This document shows positions 55,937-64,000 of a stretch of 64,000 nucleotides of DNA, piece after piece (the first letter of the stretch is position 1; every line of letters begins with the position of its first letter). Under the pieces are notes generated by a model, which worked only from the letters and a program-made list of their open reading frames with translations, had not been told where the DNA came from and did not search any database. Made by a program: the position numbers and the translations under genes. The DNA comes from CAVRJC01 sp963721435. Lineage in GTDB: Bacteria; Actinomycetota; Acidimicrobiia; IMCC26256; DASPTH01. The stretch spans positions 1,364,001 to 1,428,000 of the forward strand of contig CAVRJC010000012.1 of NCBI GenBank assembly GCA_963721435.1. Direction: 5' to 3'.

Positions 55937-56647
55937 GTGCTGCTGGCACTCTGGTCCCCCAAGGGTGGCTCGGGCACGTCGGTGCTCGCGGCCACGTGCT
56001 CGATCGTCCTCGCGCGGGAAGCCGGCGCCGCGCGGCTCGGTGACCTCGACGGCGACCATCCCGCGATCTTCGGCCTCGGCACCGAGCCGCCAGTCGGCCT
56101 CGTCGACTGGCTGAACGCCGGTCCCGAGGCGCCGAGCGAGGCGCTCGACCGCCTCGCGGTCGAAGCCGCGCCCGGTGTCGCGCTCCTCCCGCGCGGAGGA
56201 TCGGAGCGCACGCTCGCGCCCGTCGCCATCGCGGAAGCCGGCGCGGCGCTGGCGGTCGCGTTGCGCGACGGCCCGGTCGCCACGATCGTCGACTGCGGGC
56301 GCGCGTCCGATCCGGCGACGCGCGCGATCGTCGAGGTCGCCGACGTCTCGGTCGTCGTCGTGCGCGGGTGCTATCTCGCGGTGCGGCGCGCGTTGCGCGC
56401 ACCGGCGCTCGCGCGGACCGCCGGTGTCGTGCTCGTCGAAGAGAAGGATCGGTCGCTCACCGAGAAGGAAGTGAGCGATGTCCTCGATCTCCCTGTGCTC
56501 GCGCGTGTGCCCGTGAAGGTGGCGATCTTCCGCGCGGTCGACGCCGGTGTGCTCGCGGCGCGGTTGCCGGAGCCGATCGCGCGACCGGCGTCGGTGCTGG
56601 TGCACCGGGTCGGCCTCGCGTCGGCGCGCCGGGGAGCGGCGGCATGA
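55937..56647 (+). CDS. TadZ/CpaE-like ATPase (Ssd-type) of the Tad pilus locus
   Basis: 236 aa from GTG 55937 with AGGAGGT upstream. MinD/ParA-like fold, but the P-loop reads SPKGGSGTSVLAA: the lysine before the final Thr/Ser is replaced, as is common in TadZ/CpaE proteins. GDLDGDHPAIFGLG and IVDCGRASDPAT follow. No receiver domain. It likely positions the pilus machine. ATGA overlap with tadA; first gene of the operon, as in mycobacterial Rv3660c. Confidence 0.82.
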   Translation: MLLALWSPKGGSGTSVLAATCSIVLAREAGAARLGDLDGDHPAIFGLGTEPPVGLVDWLNAGPEAPSEALDRLAVEAAPGVALLPRGGSERTLAPVAIAEAGAALAVALRDGPVATIVDCGRASDPATRAIVEVADVSVVVVRGCYLAVRRALRAPALARTAGVVLVEEKDRSLTEKEVSDVLDLPVLARVPVKVAIFRAVDAGVLAARLPEPIARPASVLVHRVGLASARRGAAA

Positions 56648-57855
56648 GCACGATCACCGTCGTCGACGACGTCGCGCTGAAGCAACGCGTGCAACGGCGG
56701 CTGATCGAAGGCATCGATCGGGCGACGGGCACGCCCGACGAGTTGCGGGCGATGTTGCGTGAGCTGTTGCGCGACGAAGAGCCGCTGCTCGCAACCGCGC
56801 GCTTCGAGCGCGTCCTCGGTGAGCTCGTCGACGAGGTCGGCGGCCTCGGTCCCCTCGAGCCGTTCCTCGCCGACACGTCGATCACCGAGGTGATGGTCAA
56901 CGGCCCCGGTCGCGCCTACGTGGAGCGGAACGGGCAGCTCGAGCCCGTTGCCCTCGACCTCGACGCGGCCGCGATCGTGCGACTCGTCGAGCGGGTCGTG
57001 GCGCCGCTCGGGCTGCGGCTCGACCGTGCCTCGCCGATGGTCGACGCCCGTCTCCCCGACGGCTCGCGCCTCCACGCGGTGATCCCGCCGCTCGCGGTCG
57101 ACGGCCCGTGCGTCACCATCCGGCGCTTCGGCGCCCGGGCGGTCCCCCTCGACGCCTTCGGGCTCGGCGCGCACGCCGCGGCGTTCCTCGAGTGGGTGGT
57201 CGGTGCCGGCTGGAACGTCCTGGTCGCGGGCGGCACCAGTGCGGGCAAGACCACACTCCTCAACGCGCTGTCGGCGAGCATCCCGTCGGGGGAGCGGATC
57301 GTCACCATCGAGGAGACGGCGGAGCTCCGGCTCGCGCAACCTCACGTCGTCCGCCTCGAAGCGCGTCCGGCGAACGCGGAGGGCGCGGGCGAGGTGAGCG
57401 TGCGCTCGCTGGTGCGCGCGGCGCTCCGGATGCGCCCCGACCGCGTCGTGGTCGGTGAGGTCCGCGGCGGTGAGGCGCTCGACATGCTGCAGGCGCTGAA
57501 CACCGGGCACGAAGGATCGATGTCCACCATCCACGCCAACGGTGCCGCCGATGCGCTCGCGAGGCTCGAGACGCTCACGTTGCTCGCCGACTCGGGGCTC
57601 CCGCTCGCGGCGGTCCGCACCCAGCTCGCGGCGAGCGTCGATGTCGTGGTGCACGTCGCGCGCCGTTCCGGCGGGATCCGCCAGGTCGAGACGATCGCGG
57701 AGGTGGTCGACGACGCGTCGCTCGACGGTCACCGCGCGCGGGTCCGCGTGCTGTTCTCCCTGGGCGCGCGAGGGTTCCGCGCGGTCGGTGCACCCCAGCG
57801 GCCCGCGCGGCGTCCCGGCGTGCCGGCCCTCGAGCGTCGGTGGTTCGAATGCTGA
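56644..57855 (+). CDS. tadA: TadA/CpaF secretion ATPase
   Basis: 403 aa. The N-terminal region (DTSITEVMVNGPGRAYVERNG) is typical of the CpaF branch; the Walker A is AGGTSAGKTTLLNAL, followed by IVTIEETAELRL (Asp-box), the RALRMRPDRVVVGEVRGGEA Walker B region and GSMSTIHANGA (His box). It powers assembly of Flp pili. The stop overlaps the tadB start. Confidence 0.93.
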   Translation: MSTITVVDDVALKQRVQRRLIEGIDRATGTPDELRAMLRELLRDEEPLLATARFERVLGELVDEVGGLGPLEPFLADTSITEVMVNGPGRAYVERNGQLEPVALDLDAAAIVRLVERVVAPLGLRLDRASPMVDARLPDGSRLHAVIPPLAVDGPCVTIRRFGARAVPLDAFGLGAHAAAFLEWVVGAGWNVLVAGGTSAGKTTLLNALSASIPSGERIVTIEETAELRLAQPHVVRLEARPANAEGAGEVSVRSLVRAALRMRPDRVVVGEVRGGEALDMLQALNTGHEGSMSTIHANGAADALARLETLTLLADSGLPLAAVRTQLAASVDVVVHVARRSGGIRQVETIAEVVDDASLDGHRARVRVLFSLGARGFRAVGAPQRPARRPGVPALERRWFEC

Positions 57856-58716
57856 CGATCGTCGTCGCGTGGGCGGGACCGGTCGTCTGCATCGCCCTCG
57901 TCGCCGCGGCTCGGCGCGCATCGGCGGCCGAGCGCCTGCGCGCGACGTCCACCCGTGTGCACTGGCGGATCCCGAGCCGCGTCCGCCCGCGGCTCGAGCG
58001 CGCACTGTTCGACGCCGACATCGCGCGCGAGCCCGAAACCGCGGTGGAGCTCTGGGTGATCGGCGTGCTCGGGGCGCTGATGGCCGGCCTCGCGGTCGCG
58101 CCGGGCATGGCGGTGCCGGCAGCGCTCGGCGCGGTGCTGGCCGGGCCCGCGGGGCTGTGGTTCGCTCGAGCGCGCCGGGAGCAGCGCTTCGTCGTCGCGC
58201 TCCCCGGCGCGCTGGAGCAGGTCGCGTCCGAGTTGCGTGGCGGAGGCACGGTGGCGGGAGCAGTCGGACGGCTGGCCGAAGGCGACGCGGTGGTCAGCCC
58301 CGACTTCCGGCGGATCCACACCCGCACGCAGATCGGGCTGTCGTTGCATGACGCACTCTCCGGCTGGCCGACCGAGCACGACGCGCCCGGCGTGCGCGCG
58401 GCCGCGGGCGCACTCGCGGTGGCGGCGGCGCTGGGAGGTCGAGCCGCCGACGCGATCGACGGTCTTGCCACCTCGCTGCGACACCGTCTCGACGCGGCGG
58501 CGGAGGCACGGGCGCTCTCGTCGCAGGCGCGGTTGTCCGCGGTGGTCGTCGGCGCGGCGCCGATCGGGTATCTCGCGTTCTCGAGCGTGGTCGATCAGCG
58601 CGTCGGTCGGTGTGCTCGTGGGCACCGGTGTCGGCCGGGTGTGCCTCGTCGTCGGGATCGCGCTCGAAGCGCTCGCGGCGTTGTGGATCCGCCGGATCGT
58701 CCGAGCCGAGGCATGA
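57849..58716 (+). pseudogene. tadB: TadB pilus membrane protein, one frameshift near 58595
   Basis: A T2SF inner-membrane domain: hydrophobic start, then LPGALEQVASELRGGGTVAGA and WPTEHDAPGVRAAAGALAVA, with the helix GAAPIGYLAFSSVV. At about 58595 the frame changes and the last helix (VGVLVGTGVGRVCLVVGIAL, then IRRIVRAEA) is read in another frame. Removing one base gives 288 aa, divisible by three. Both ends overlap neighbours (tadA stop, tadC ATG), so the rest of the operon is intact. Confidence 0.82.
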
Positions 58717-59420
58717 CGGTGGCGTGGATCCTCGGGATCGCCTGGGGCGGGATGTGTGCGTCGCCGTTCGTGACGCGCGGCCGGCGTGCCGGCGTGGGGT
58801 CGCGAATCAACCTGCTCCGTGGCGAACTCGCGCCGGAGCGGGCGCACGGTCGCGCACGACGTTTCCCTGGGCTCGATCGCCTGCGTTCCCCGGGTCTCCC
58901 GGCATGGGTGCGGGTACCCGCCGACTCGGTGCTGCGCGTCGTGCATTCGTTCACGGCCCGACGGTGCGTGAGCGCAGAGGAAGCCGCGCTCGCGCGCGAG
59001 CTTCCCGTCGTCGTCGACCTGCTCGGCGTCGCGGTCGCGGCCGGCTGCACGCCGTATCTCGCGGTTGACGTCGCGGTGCGCTGGGGCCCGCCGCGTGCGG
59101 CGAACGCACTGTCGCCGGTCCTGCGGGCGTGCGCGCTCGGTACCGGATTCGAGTCGGCGCTCGAAGCTGCGGCGGCCGACTCGCCCGCGCTCCGAGGGAT
59201 GGTCGATGCGTTGCTCGCCTCCGACCGACTCGGGGCCCCGGTTGGCCCGCAGCTCGCGCGGCTCGCCGACGAGGAGCGCGCCGCGTTGCGGCGCCGGGCC
59301 GAGACGCACGCGCGGCGAGTGCCGGTGAAGCTCCTGTTCCCGCTCGTGTTCCTGGTACTGCCGGCGTTCGTCCTCCTCACCGTGGTGCCCGGTCTCGTCG
59401 CCGGTCTCCAGCGGATCTGA
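58713..59420 (+). CDS. tadC: TadC pilus membrane protein
   Basis: 235 aa from ATG 58713, overlapping the tadB stop (ATGA). One N-terminal helix, then ELPVVVDLLGVAVAAGCTPYLAV, the T2SF pattern LRGMVDALLASDRLGAPVGP, and two C-terminal helices (KLLFPLVFLVLPAFVLLTVV). It forms the membrane platform with TadB. Confidence 0.88.
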   Translation: MTVAWILGIAWGGMCASPFVTRGRRAGVGSRINLLRGELAPERAHGRARRFPGLDRLRSPGLPAWVRVPADSVLRVVHSFTARRCVSAEEAALARELPVVVDLLGVAVAAGCTPYLAVDVAVRWGPPRAANALSPVLRACALGTGFESALEAAAADSPALRGMVDALLASDRLGAPVGPQLARLADEERAALRRRAETHARRVPVKLLFPLVFLVLPAFVLLTVVPGLVAGLQRI

Positions 59421-59484
59421 TCGAGCTCGTGCTTCCCTCGCGCTTCCCCGAGTTGTCGTCGGTGTGTCTCGAGGGAGGTCATGC

Positions 59485-59688
59485 ATGTTCCGTCGGTGCG
59501 TCACACGGCTCCGCGCGATGCGCGCGAGCGCGCTTCGGTTCGGTGAGCTCGGGCAGTCCACTGCCGAGTACGCGTTGGTGATCCTGGGTGCGGTGGCGAT
59601 CGCCACGCTGCTCATCACGTGGGCCACGGGGAGTCACGCGATCTCGAAGCTGTTCGACAGCGTCATCGCCAAGGTGCTGCCGGGATGA
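59485..59688 (+). CDS. flp: Flp-type pilin (DUF4244-like)
   Basis: 67 aa from ATG 59485; GAGGGAGG is 6 nt upstream. A basic leader ends at FGELG, followed by QSTAEYALVILGAVAIATLL, the class IV-b pilin N-terminus with the Glu five residues after the cleavage-type Gly. The mature pilin would be about 45 aa. It is the structural subunit of the Tad pilus. A TadV prepilin peptidase is not in the window. Confidence 0.85.
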   Translation: MFRRCVTRLRAMRASALRFGELGQSTAEYALVILGAVAIATLLITWATGSHAISKLFDSVIAKVLPG

Positions 59689-60077
59689 CCGTCCGCCACT
59701 GGTTCCCCCACCGTCGTGGTGGGGGAACCGAGGGCGGCCAGGCCACGGTGGAGTTCGCGTTCCTGCTCCCACTCGTGGTGTTCGCCGCACTGGCAGTCAT
59801 CCAGATCGGGCTGGTCGTGCGCGACCAGATGGGTGTCGTGCACGCGGCCAGGGAAGCCGCACGTGCCGCGAGCGTCGATGCCGACAGCAGTCGTGCGGTG
59901 CGCGCGGCCCACCGCACGCTGCCGGGCGCCACCGTCGAAGTCGGTGCGCGCCCGAAGATCGGCGGCGAGGTCACCGTCACGGTCCGGTACACGTCGGCGA
60001 CGAACCTTCCCCTCGTCGGTGCGCTGTTCCCCGATCCGGAGCTGCATGCGAGCGCGACCATGCGAGTCGAGAAGTGA
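59685..60077 (+). CDS. TadE-like pseudopilin
   Basis: 130 aa from ATG 59685 (ATGA overlap with flp). Basic start, then GGQATVEFAFLLPLVVFAAL, the TadE-type N-terminal helix, and a small extracytoplasmic domain ending ASATMRVEK. Same position as Rv3655c in mycobacteria. Confidence 0.85.
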   Translation: MTVRHWFPHRRGGGTEGGQATVEFAFLLPLVVFAALAVIQIGLVVRDQMGVVHAAREAARAASVDADSSRAVRAAHRTLPGATVEVGARPKIGGEVTVTVRYTSATNLPLVGALFPDPELHASATMRVEK

Positions 60078-60454
60078 CGGATCGCGTGCGCCCGAGCGAT
60101 CGCGGCGCGGTCACGATGCTCATGCTCGCGGTGCTCGTGTTCGGCCTCCTCCTCACGCTCGGCGTGAGCCGGGTCGGTGTCGCCATCATCGGCCGGGCCC
60201 GCGCCGACACCGCGGCCGACGCGGCGGCGCTTGCCGCGGCCGACTCGCTCGCGCTCGGTCGTGGGCCCGCCGCGGCCGCCGAAGCCGCGCGCGCGACCGC
60301 GGCGAGCAACGGCGCGCAGCTCGTCTCGTGCTCGTGCGCGGGCACCACGGCTGATGTCGTCGTCGATCTCGACCTCGGTGTCCTCGGCTCCGCGCGTGGC
60401 CGCGCCAAGGCCGAGGTCGATCCTCGGTGCGCGCTCGACCTCCCCGGGTGTTAG
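60074..60454 (+). CDS. TadE/G-like pilus helper (Rv3654c-type)
   Basis: 126 aa from GTG 60074 (GTGA overlap). DRGAVTMLMLAVLVFGLLLT is a membrane helix; RARADTAADAAALAAAD resembles the TadG/Rv3654c start, and a Cys pair (SCSCAG) plus a final Cys follow. Last gene of the Tad operon; its stop converges on the lipoprotein gene 35 bp away. Confidence 0.78.
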   Translation: MTDRVRPSDRGAVTMLMLAVLVFGLLLTLGVSRVGVAIIGRARADTAADAAALAAADSLALGRGPAAAAEAARATAASNGAQLVSCSCAGTTADVVVDLDLGVLGSARGRAKAEVDPRCALDLPGC

Positions 60455-60489
60455 CTCGCGACGACGAGCGCGCGATTCCTTGCGGACGA

Positions 60490-60900
60490 CTACGTGACGG
60501 TCACGTCGAACGACGTGGTCTGCGCCGGAGGCACGCCGCCCTCGAACTGACGCGCGTACGCGAGCTCGAGTGTGCTGGATCCGGTCTTGACCGCCTTGAA
60601 CGTGAGCTCCTGGGTGCCGGCTGCGCCGATGGCGCCGCTCGACGCGTTCACCTGCTTGCTCGACTCGTACTTCACGTTGTCGTTCGGCCCCGCGTCCCAC
60701 GTGTAGCCAGTCGACGGGTTGGCGGTGAGCGCGATCACGAACTCCTGCCCGTTCTTCACGCTGATCGAGTCGCCCTCGTGGAACACCGGTACCGATGACG
60801 ACGACGAGTCGCCCGAGTCGGAGCACGCGACCGCGGCAAGGCTCACGGCCACGACGAGGAGCACGAGGCCCACGATGGTGATCAGTCGCCGTGCGCGCAT
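60490..60900 (-). CDS. Chagasin-family (I42) protease inhibitor lipoprotein
   Basis: 136 aa from ATG 60900 (AGGG upstream). A signal peptide with lipobox LAAVAC, a Ser-rich linker, then the chagasin motifs NPSTGYTW and the C-terminal FDVTVT strand. These inhibitors block papain-like cysteine proteases; the RxxR/GxxG middle loop reads GAIGAAGTQEL. Anchored outside the cell. Confidence 0.82.
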   Translation of the reverse strand: MRARRLITIVGLVLLVVAVSLAAVACSDSGDSSSSSVPVFHEGDSISVKNGQEFVIALTANPSTGYTWDAGPNDNVKYESSKQVNASSGAIGAAGTQELTFKAVKTGSSTLELAYARQFEGGVPPAQTTSFDVTVT

Positions 60901-60939
60901 GCGAGACCCTACGCCTGGCACTTGGTCGTCATCGCGGAC

Positions 60940-61887
60940 CTAGTGCGACTGGAGCACACCGTCGTCGGCGAAGTCGGCGAGGAGGCTCTTGGCGTCCGCG
61001 GTCGGCGCCAGGTTGCTCCCGCTCGCCGCGCCGACCGGCAGGGTCACGTTCTTGATGTTGGCCGGATCGAGCGCGAGCCCGAGCTGGCCCATGTGGAAGA
61101 GGTCGGAGATGCCTACGCCGTCGAGCTTCACGTGACGACCCACCAGCGCGACGAGGCGCACGGTGTCACCTGCGCTCGGGTTCTTCGCCCGCAACGTCGA
61201 CAGTGCCGCGAGGATGAGCAGGCCCTGGTTGTTGGACCGGGTGAGATCGCCGTTCGCGAACGAGTGGCGGTCGCGGGAGAACGCGAGCGCTGCGTCGCCG
61301 TTGAGGTGCGTGGGCCCGGGTGAGAAGTGCGCGCCCGAGAAGTCGTCGTCCATCGCAGCGGGGATGGTGATGTCGATGCCACCGATGGCGTCGACCATCT
61401 GTTGGAAGTGCGGGAAGTTCACGCGCACCACCATCGGGAGTTGCACGCCGACCACCGACGACACCGCGTTGGCAGCCGCGCGCAGGTTCTCGCTCCCGGA
61501 GCTCACGATGTAGGAGTTGAGCTTCGAGCCGCCCGGGCCTTCGGTGTCGCGCGGGATGTCGAGGATGGTGGCCGCGCCGAGCGCCGGGTTCACCGCGATC
61601 ACGTGGATCGCGTCGGAGAGACCGGGGTCGTCCGGTGAGTCGGCGGGGTTGTCGGAGCGGGCGCCGGTGCCGAGCGCGAGCACGAAGAACGGCTGGTCCG
61701 GTGCGCCGGTGTCGCGCGCTTCACCGGTCTTCACGATTTGCATCCACACTGCGGCGCGCGCGGGCACCGGGCTCCCGAGCGCGAGCCATGCCGCGCTGAT
61801 CAGGCCCGCGATCAGCACGCCGCAGAGCAGGGGCGCGAGCAGCAACGTGAGGAGGGTGCGGCGCTGCCGCGTGCGGGGCCGGGTCAC
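60940..61887 (-). CDS. LytR-CpsA-Psr (LCP) family cell-wall ligase
   Basis: 315 aa from GTG 61887. One N-terminal helix, then DAIHVIAVNPALGAATILDIPRDTEG, with the LCP Arg/Asp pattern, and LAFSRDRHSFANGDLTRSNNQ, where the second Arg set binds polyprenyl phosphate. LCP proteins attach teichoic-acid or polysaccharide polymers to peptidoglycan. GTGA overlaps the stop of the upstream gene, so they form an operon. Confidence 0.85.
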   Translation of the reverse strand: MTRPRTRQRRTLLTLLLAPLLCGVLIAGLISAAWLALGSPVPARAAVWMQIVKTGEARDTGAPDQPFFVLALGTGARSDNPADSPDDPGLSDAIHVIAVNPALGAATILDIPRDTEGPGGSKLNSYIVSSGSENLRAAANAVSSVVGVQLPMVVRVNFPHFQQMVDAIGGIDITIPAAMDDDFSGAHFSPGPTHLNGDAALAFSRDRHSFANGDLTRSNNQGLLILAALSTLRAKNPSAGDTVRLVALVGRHVKLDGVGISDLFHMGQLGLALDPANIKNVTLPVGAASGSNLAPTADAKSLLADFADDGVLQSH

Positions 61888-62608
61888 TTCGCCGCCTTGG
61901 TCGTCGCGGGCGTGCTCGAGGTGGTGGTGTCGATACCGCCACCGCTCCGTGTGACCGCCATCCGGTACGCCGTGACCTTCCACGCTCCCGACGCGTCGGG
62001 GGCGAGCACGAGGTCGCCGAGCTGCTCGATGTGCAGCGGTACCTTGATGCCCGACATGGTGCCGTCGACGGTGAACTGCACCGAGGCCGTGACCAGCACG
62101 AGGTTGCCGCTCTGGTCACCGAGGCCGACGAAGTTCACGGGCTTGCCGACGATCGCGATGTCGCCCGTGACCTTCGGGAGCCCTTCCTCGAGCATCACCC
62201 CGCGATCGACGGTCGTGACCCTCGCCAACGTGCCGGCGTCGAAGACGGTCGACAGGTCGCCTGCGGGCTCGCCCGAACGCAGCGGCTTCATCACCGCGCC
62301 GTCGAGGTAGGTGCGGATCGTGCCCAGCACCTGTTGCGCCTGGGCCGGTGAGAACGATGTCGTGGGGCCGGCACTGTCGGTCGCGATGTCTCCGGCCTCC
62401 AGGGTCAGCGTGACGCCGGGGCCCGCGTCGCTCGTTGTCGTCTTCGTCGCGTTGTCGTCGCTGCTCCCGCCGCCGACCGCGAGCACCGCGACGACATGGC
62501 GGCGATCAACACCACCGCGCTGCCCACCGCGAAGCCGATCCGCCGGCGCCGCCGCGCCACCACCCGCTGGGACTCGCGCCGACTCGTGCGCGACGCTGCC
62601 GGATCCAT
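61884..62608 (-). pseudogene. Membrane-anchored protein of unknown function, one frameshift near 62497
   Basis: The N-terminus (RRRRRIGFAVGSAVVLIAA, basic then a membrane helix) is read from ATG 62608; the remainder (VVAVLAVGGGSSDDNATKTT, then an extracytoplasmic domain to VTRSGGGIDTT) is in another frame. Restoring one base near 62497 gives 241 aa with a length divisible by three. No domain recognised. Overlaps the LCP start, so it probably works with the LCP protein at the cell wall. Confidence 0.65.
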
Positions 62609-62737
62609 GGCTGAGCCAGAGTAGGAGCGAAAGGTGTCGCGAAGTGGTCACGGGACGAGGCGTTTCCCGAAGCCTCGAGCGACCCATGAACAGGAGCGGG
62701 CCTCCTAGTCTGACGCCATGGAGCCGGGAGGACGTCA

Positions 62738-63088
62738 GTGCTGAAGAAGCTGGTCGAGCGGCTCACCAAGCCGGTCGAGCAAGTCGACCGCGAGAAGCTC
62801 AGCGAGTACTGCGACGCGAGGCTCCTCGAGCCGATGGACGCCATCGTCGGCCGCCAACCGATCCGGGTCGGTGGCGAGGTGCGCTCGGTGCGGATCGTGC
62901 CCCGCGCCGGCGCGCCGGCGCTCGAGGTCACCGTCACCGACGGGCGCGGCTCCGTGGTGGGTGTCTTCCTGGGTCGTCGGAAGGTTGCCGGCATGTCACC
63001 CGGTCGGAAGGTCGCGCTCGCGGGCGTCGCCGCGAAGAGCGGGAACCGGTTCGTGCTGGTGAACCCGACCTACGAGCTCTTGACGTAG
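62738..63088 (+). CDS. OB-fold nucleic-acid-binding-like protein
   Basis: 116 aa from GTG 62738 with GGGAGGA 6 nt upstream. About 25 charged residues lead into an OB-fold (VGGEVRSVRIVPRAGAPALE, GSVVGVFLGRRKVAGMSPG, VLVNPTYELL). Similar proteins (e.g. Rv2694c) lie near trkA genes in mycobacteria, as here. The ligand is unknown. Confidence 0.75.
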   Translation: MLKKLVERLTKPVEQVDREKLSEYCDARLLEPMDAIVGRQPIRVGGEVRSVRIVPRAGAPALEVTVTDGRGSVVGVFLGRRKVAGMSPGRKVALAGVAAKSGNRFVLVNPTYELLT

Positions 63089-63109
63089 GCGACCCGGCGA
63101 GCTCCACGC

Positions 63110-63772
63110 TCAGCCGCCGGTCAGGATCCGGCGGATCTCGTCTTCGCTCTCGGGCGTGACGATCGCCAGCACCTCGTCGCCCGCCTCGAAGATCGTGTCG
63201 CCGCGGGGCATGACCACGTGCTCGTCACGGACGATCGCACAGATCGTCGCGTTCCGCGGGACGTCCATGTCCTTGATGGCGCGGTCGATCGCAGGGGAGT
63301 CCTCGGCGAGGGTCACTTCCACCAGCCGTGCCTGACCGCCTTCGAGCTGCAGGATCCGCACCAGGCGTCCGACCGTGACAGCTTCTTCGACCAACGCGGT
63401 GATCAGGTGGGGAGTGGACACGGAGATGTCGACGCCCCAGTTCTCGTTGAACAGCCATTCGTTCTTGGGGTGATTCACCCGCGCGATCACGCGCGGCACC
63501 GCGAACTCCTGCTTGGAGAGGAGCGAGATGACGAGGTTGTCTTCGTCGTCGCCCGTCGCCGCGACGATCACGTCGCAACGCTCGAGGCCCGCGTCCCGCA
63601 GTGAGCTGACCTCACACGCGTCGGCGATGTGCCATTCGATGCCTTCGCTGATCTCGGCGCGGTCGATCACCGCGGAGCTCTGCTCGATCAGCAGCACGTC
63701 GTGACCGGCGGCGCGCAGGTCGTTGGCGATGAAGAGCCCGACGTTGCCCGCGCCCGCGATGGCGACTCTCAT
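63110..63772 (-). CDS. trkA: TrkA-family K+ uptake regulator (second of two)
   Basis: 220 aa, one RCK unit. NAD-binding Rossmann start VAIAGAGNVGLFIANDL, VIDRAEISEGIEWHIADACE, IVAATGDDEDNLVIS, and a TrkA-C half with VMPRGDTIFEAGDEVLAIV. It gates a Trk/Ktr-type potassium channel. ATG overlaps the upstream trkA-like stop (ATGA), matching the ceoB-ceoC pair of mycobacteria. Confidence 0.9.
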   Translation of the reverse strand: MRVAIAGAGNVGLFIANDLRAAGHDVLLIEQSSAVIDRAEISEGIEWHIADACEVSSLRDAGLERCDVIVAATGDDEDNLVISLLSKQEFAVPRVIARVNHPKNEWLFNENWGVDISVSTPHLITALVEEAVTVGRLVRILQLEGGQARLVEVTLAEDSPAIDRAIKDMDVPRNATICAIVRDEHVVMPRGDTIFEAGDEVLAIVTPESEDEIRRILTGG

Positions 63773-64000
63773 CAGTGGGCGTCCGATCCGTGCTGGAGCC
63801 GAGTGCGCAGCGCGTCGAGCGCGTTCACGTCGGCGGCGAAGTGGAGGATGTCGCCGTCCTGGCCGATCGCGCTCGGTGTGGTGATCTGGGCGTTGCCCAG
63901 CCGTGTGATCGCGACGAGCCAGAACGCGCCCGGCTCGCTCAGCGGGGCCAGCTTCTTCCCGGCCCAACCGCTCGGGATCGGGAAGTCGATGAGGCACACC
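63772..64000 (-). CDS. TrkA-like protein, C-terminal part (5' end outside window)
   Basis: The last 76 codons of a gene entering from the right: a TrkA-C-type domain, LAPLSEPGAFWLVAITRLGN and GDILHFAADVNALDALRTRL. Partner of the adjacent RCK protein by overlap and order. Confidence 0.75.
   Translation of the reverse strand, partial: VCLIDFPIPSGWAGKKLAPLSEPGAFWLVAITRLGNAQITTPSAIGQDGDILHFAADVNALDALRTRLQHGSDAH

Overview
The window is a gene-dense, very GC-rich bacterial chromosome segment with actinobacterial hallmarks: a four-cysteine WhiB protein, LytR-CpsA-Psr and DUF2252 proteins, an ArsA-type ATPase pair next to whiB, a GlnR-like orphan regulator beside three glutamine synthetases, a Tad/Flp locus in mycobacterial order, and many GTG starts. 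Four COG2159 amidohydrolases, two CaiB-type CoA transferases and a thiolase-like protein recall Acidimicrobiia-type Actinomycetota; that class assignment is inference. No replication origin, rRNA, CRISPR array or intact mobile element was seen. One tRNA (Pro, CGG) is present.

Layout. 1-8.8 kb: end of an S51-like protein, an anchored cyclophilin, lysC-asd (with an internal start for a short LysC chain), two K+ channel proteins, an amidohydrolase, an EamA transporter, a frameshifted polysaccharide deacetylase and a cupin. 8.9-11.7 kb: decayed, gene-poor ground left of tRNA-Pro, holding a shattered FemAB-like gene, an ATP-grasp stub, a 17-bp direct repeat spaced exactly 1000 bp, and an array of about seven same-strand hairpins that mostly share the tail TTTCGTCGTT. 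11.7-20.8 kb: receiver-domain protein, ArsA pair, NfeD-like protein, WhiB, large flippase/kinase-like membrane protein, DUF2252, MBL hydrolase. 20.9-25.1 kb: two tandem secreted cupredoxin-like proteins, then an Fe-S group (mrp, SufR-like regulator, IscA/ErpA). 25-30.2 kb: Tat-exported thioredoxin-like protein, a compact xanthine-dehydrogenase-like fusion, small membrane proteins, a frameshifted amidohydrolase. 30.2-35 kb: nitrogen assimilation (GlnR-like, GSI-alpha-like, GSII, GSI-beta); glnE, whose product would adenylylate the GSI-beta enzyme, is at 48.5-51.3 kb. 35-40.8 kb: broken GT61 gene, GT-C membrane enzyme, PI-PLC-like membrane protein. 40.9-48.5 kb: paired amidohydrolases, a divergent IclR regulator with a palindromic operator, thiolase-like protein, two CoA transferases. 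51.4-55.7 kb: nadE, EamA, unknown protein, sigma factor, mini membrane protein. 55.9-60.5 kb: Tad pilus operon. 60.5-64 kb: chagasin-like lipoprotein, LCP protein, membrane-anchored unknown, OB-fold protein, two TrkA proteins.

Two window-wide patterns matter. First, at least twelve genes have a TANNNT box 6-8 nt before the start codon, as expected for leaderless mRNAs. Second, at least eight single-base frameshifts break genes that otherwise look intact, including glnE and tadB. In the seven genes where both ends are fixed, restoring the missing or extra base makes the total length a multiple of three, so many are probably sequencing or assembly errors. The FemAB-like and GT61 genes have several breaks each and may be true pseudogenes.
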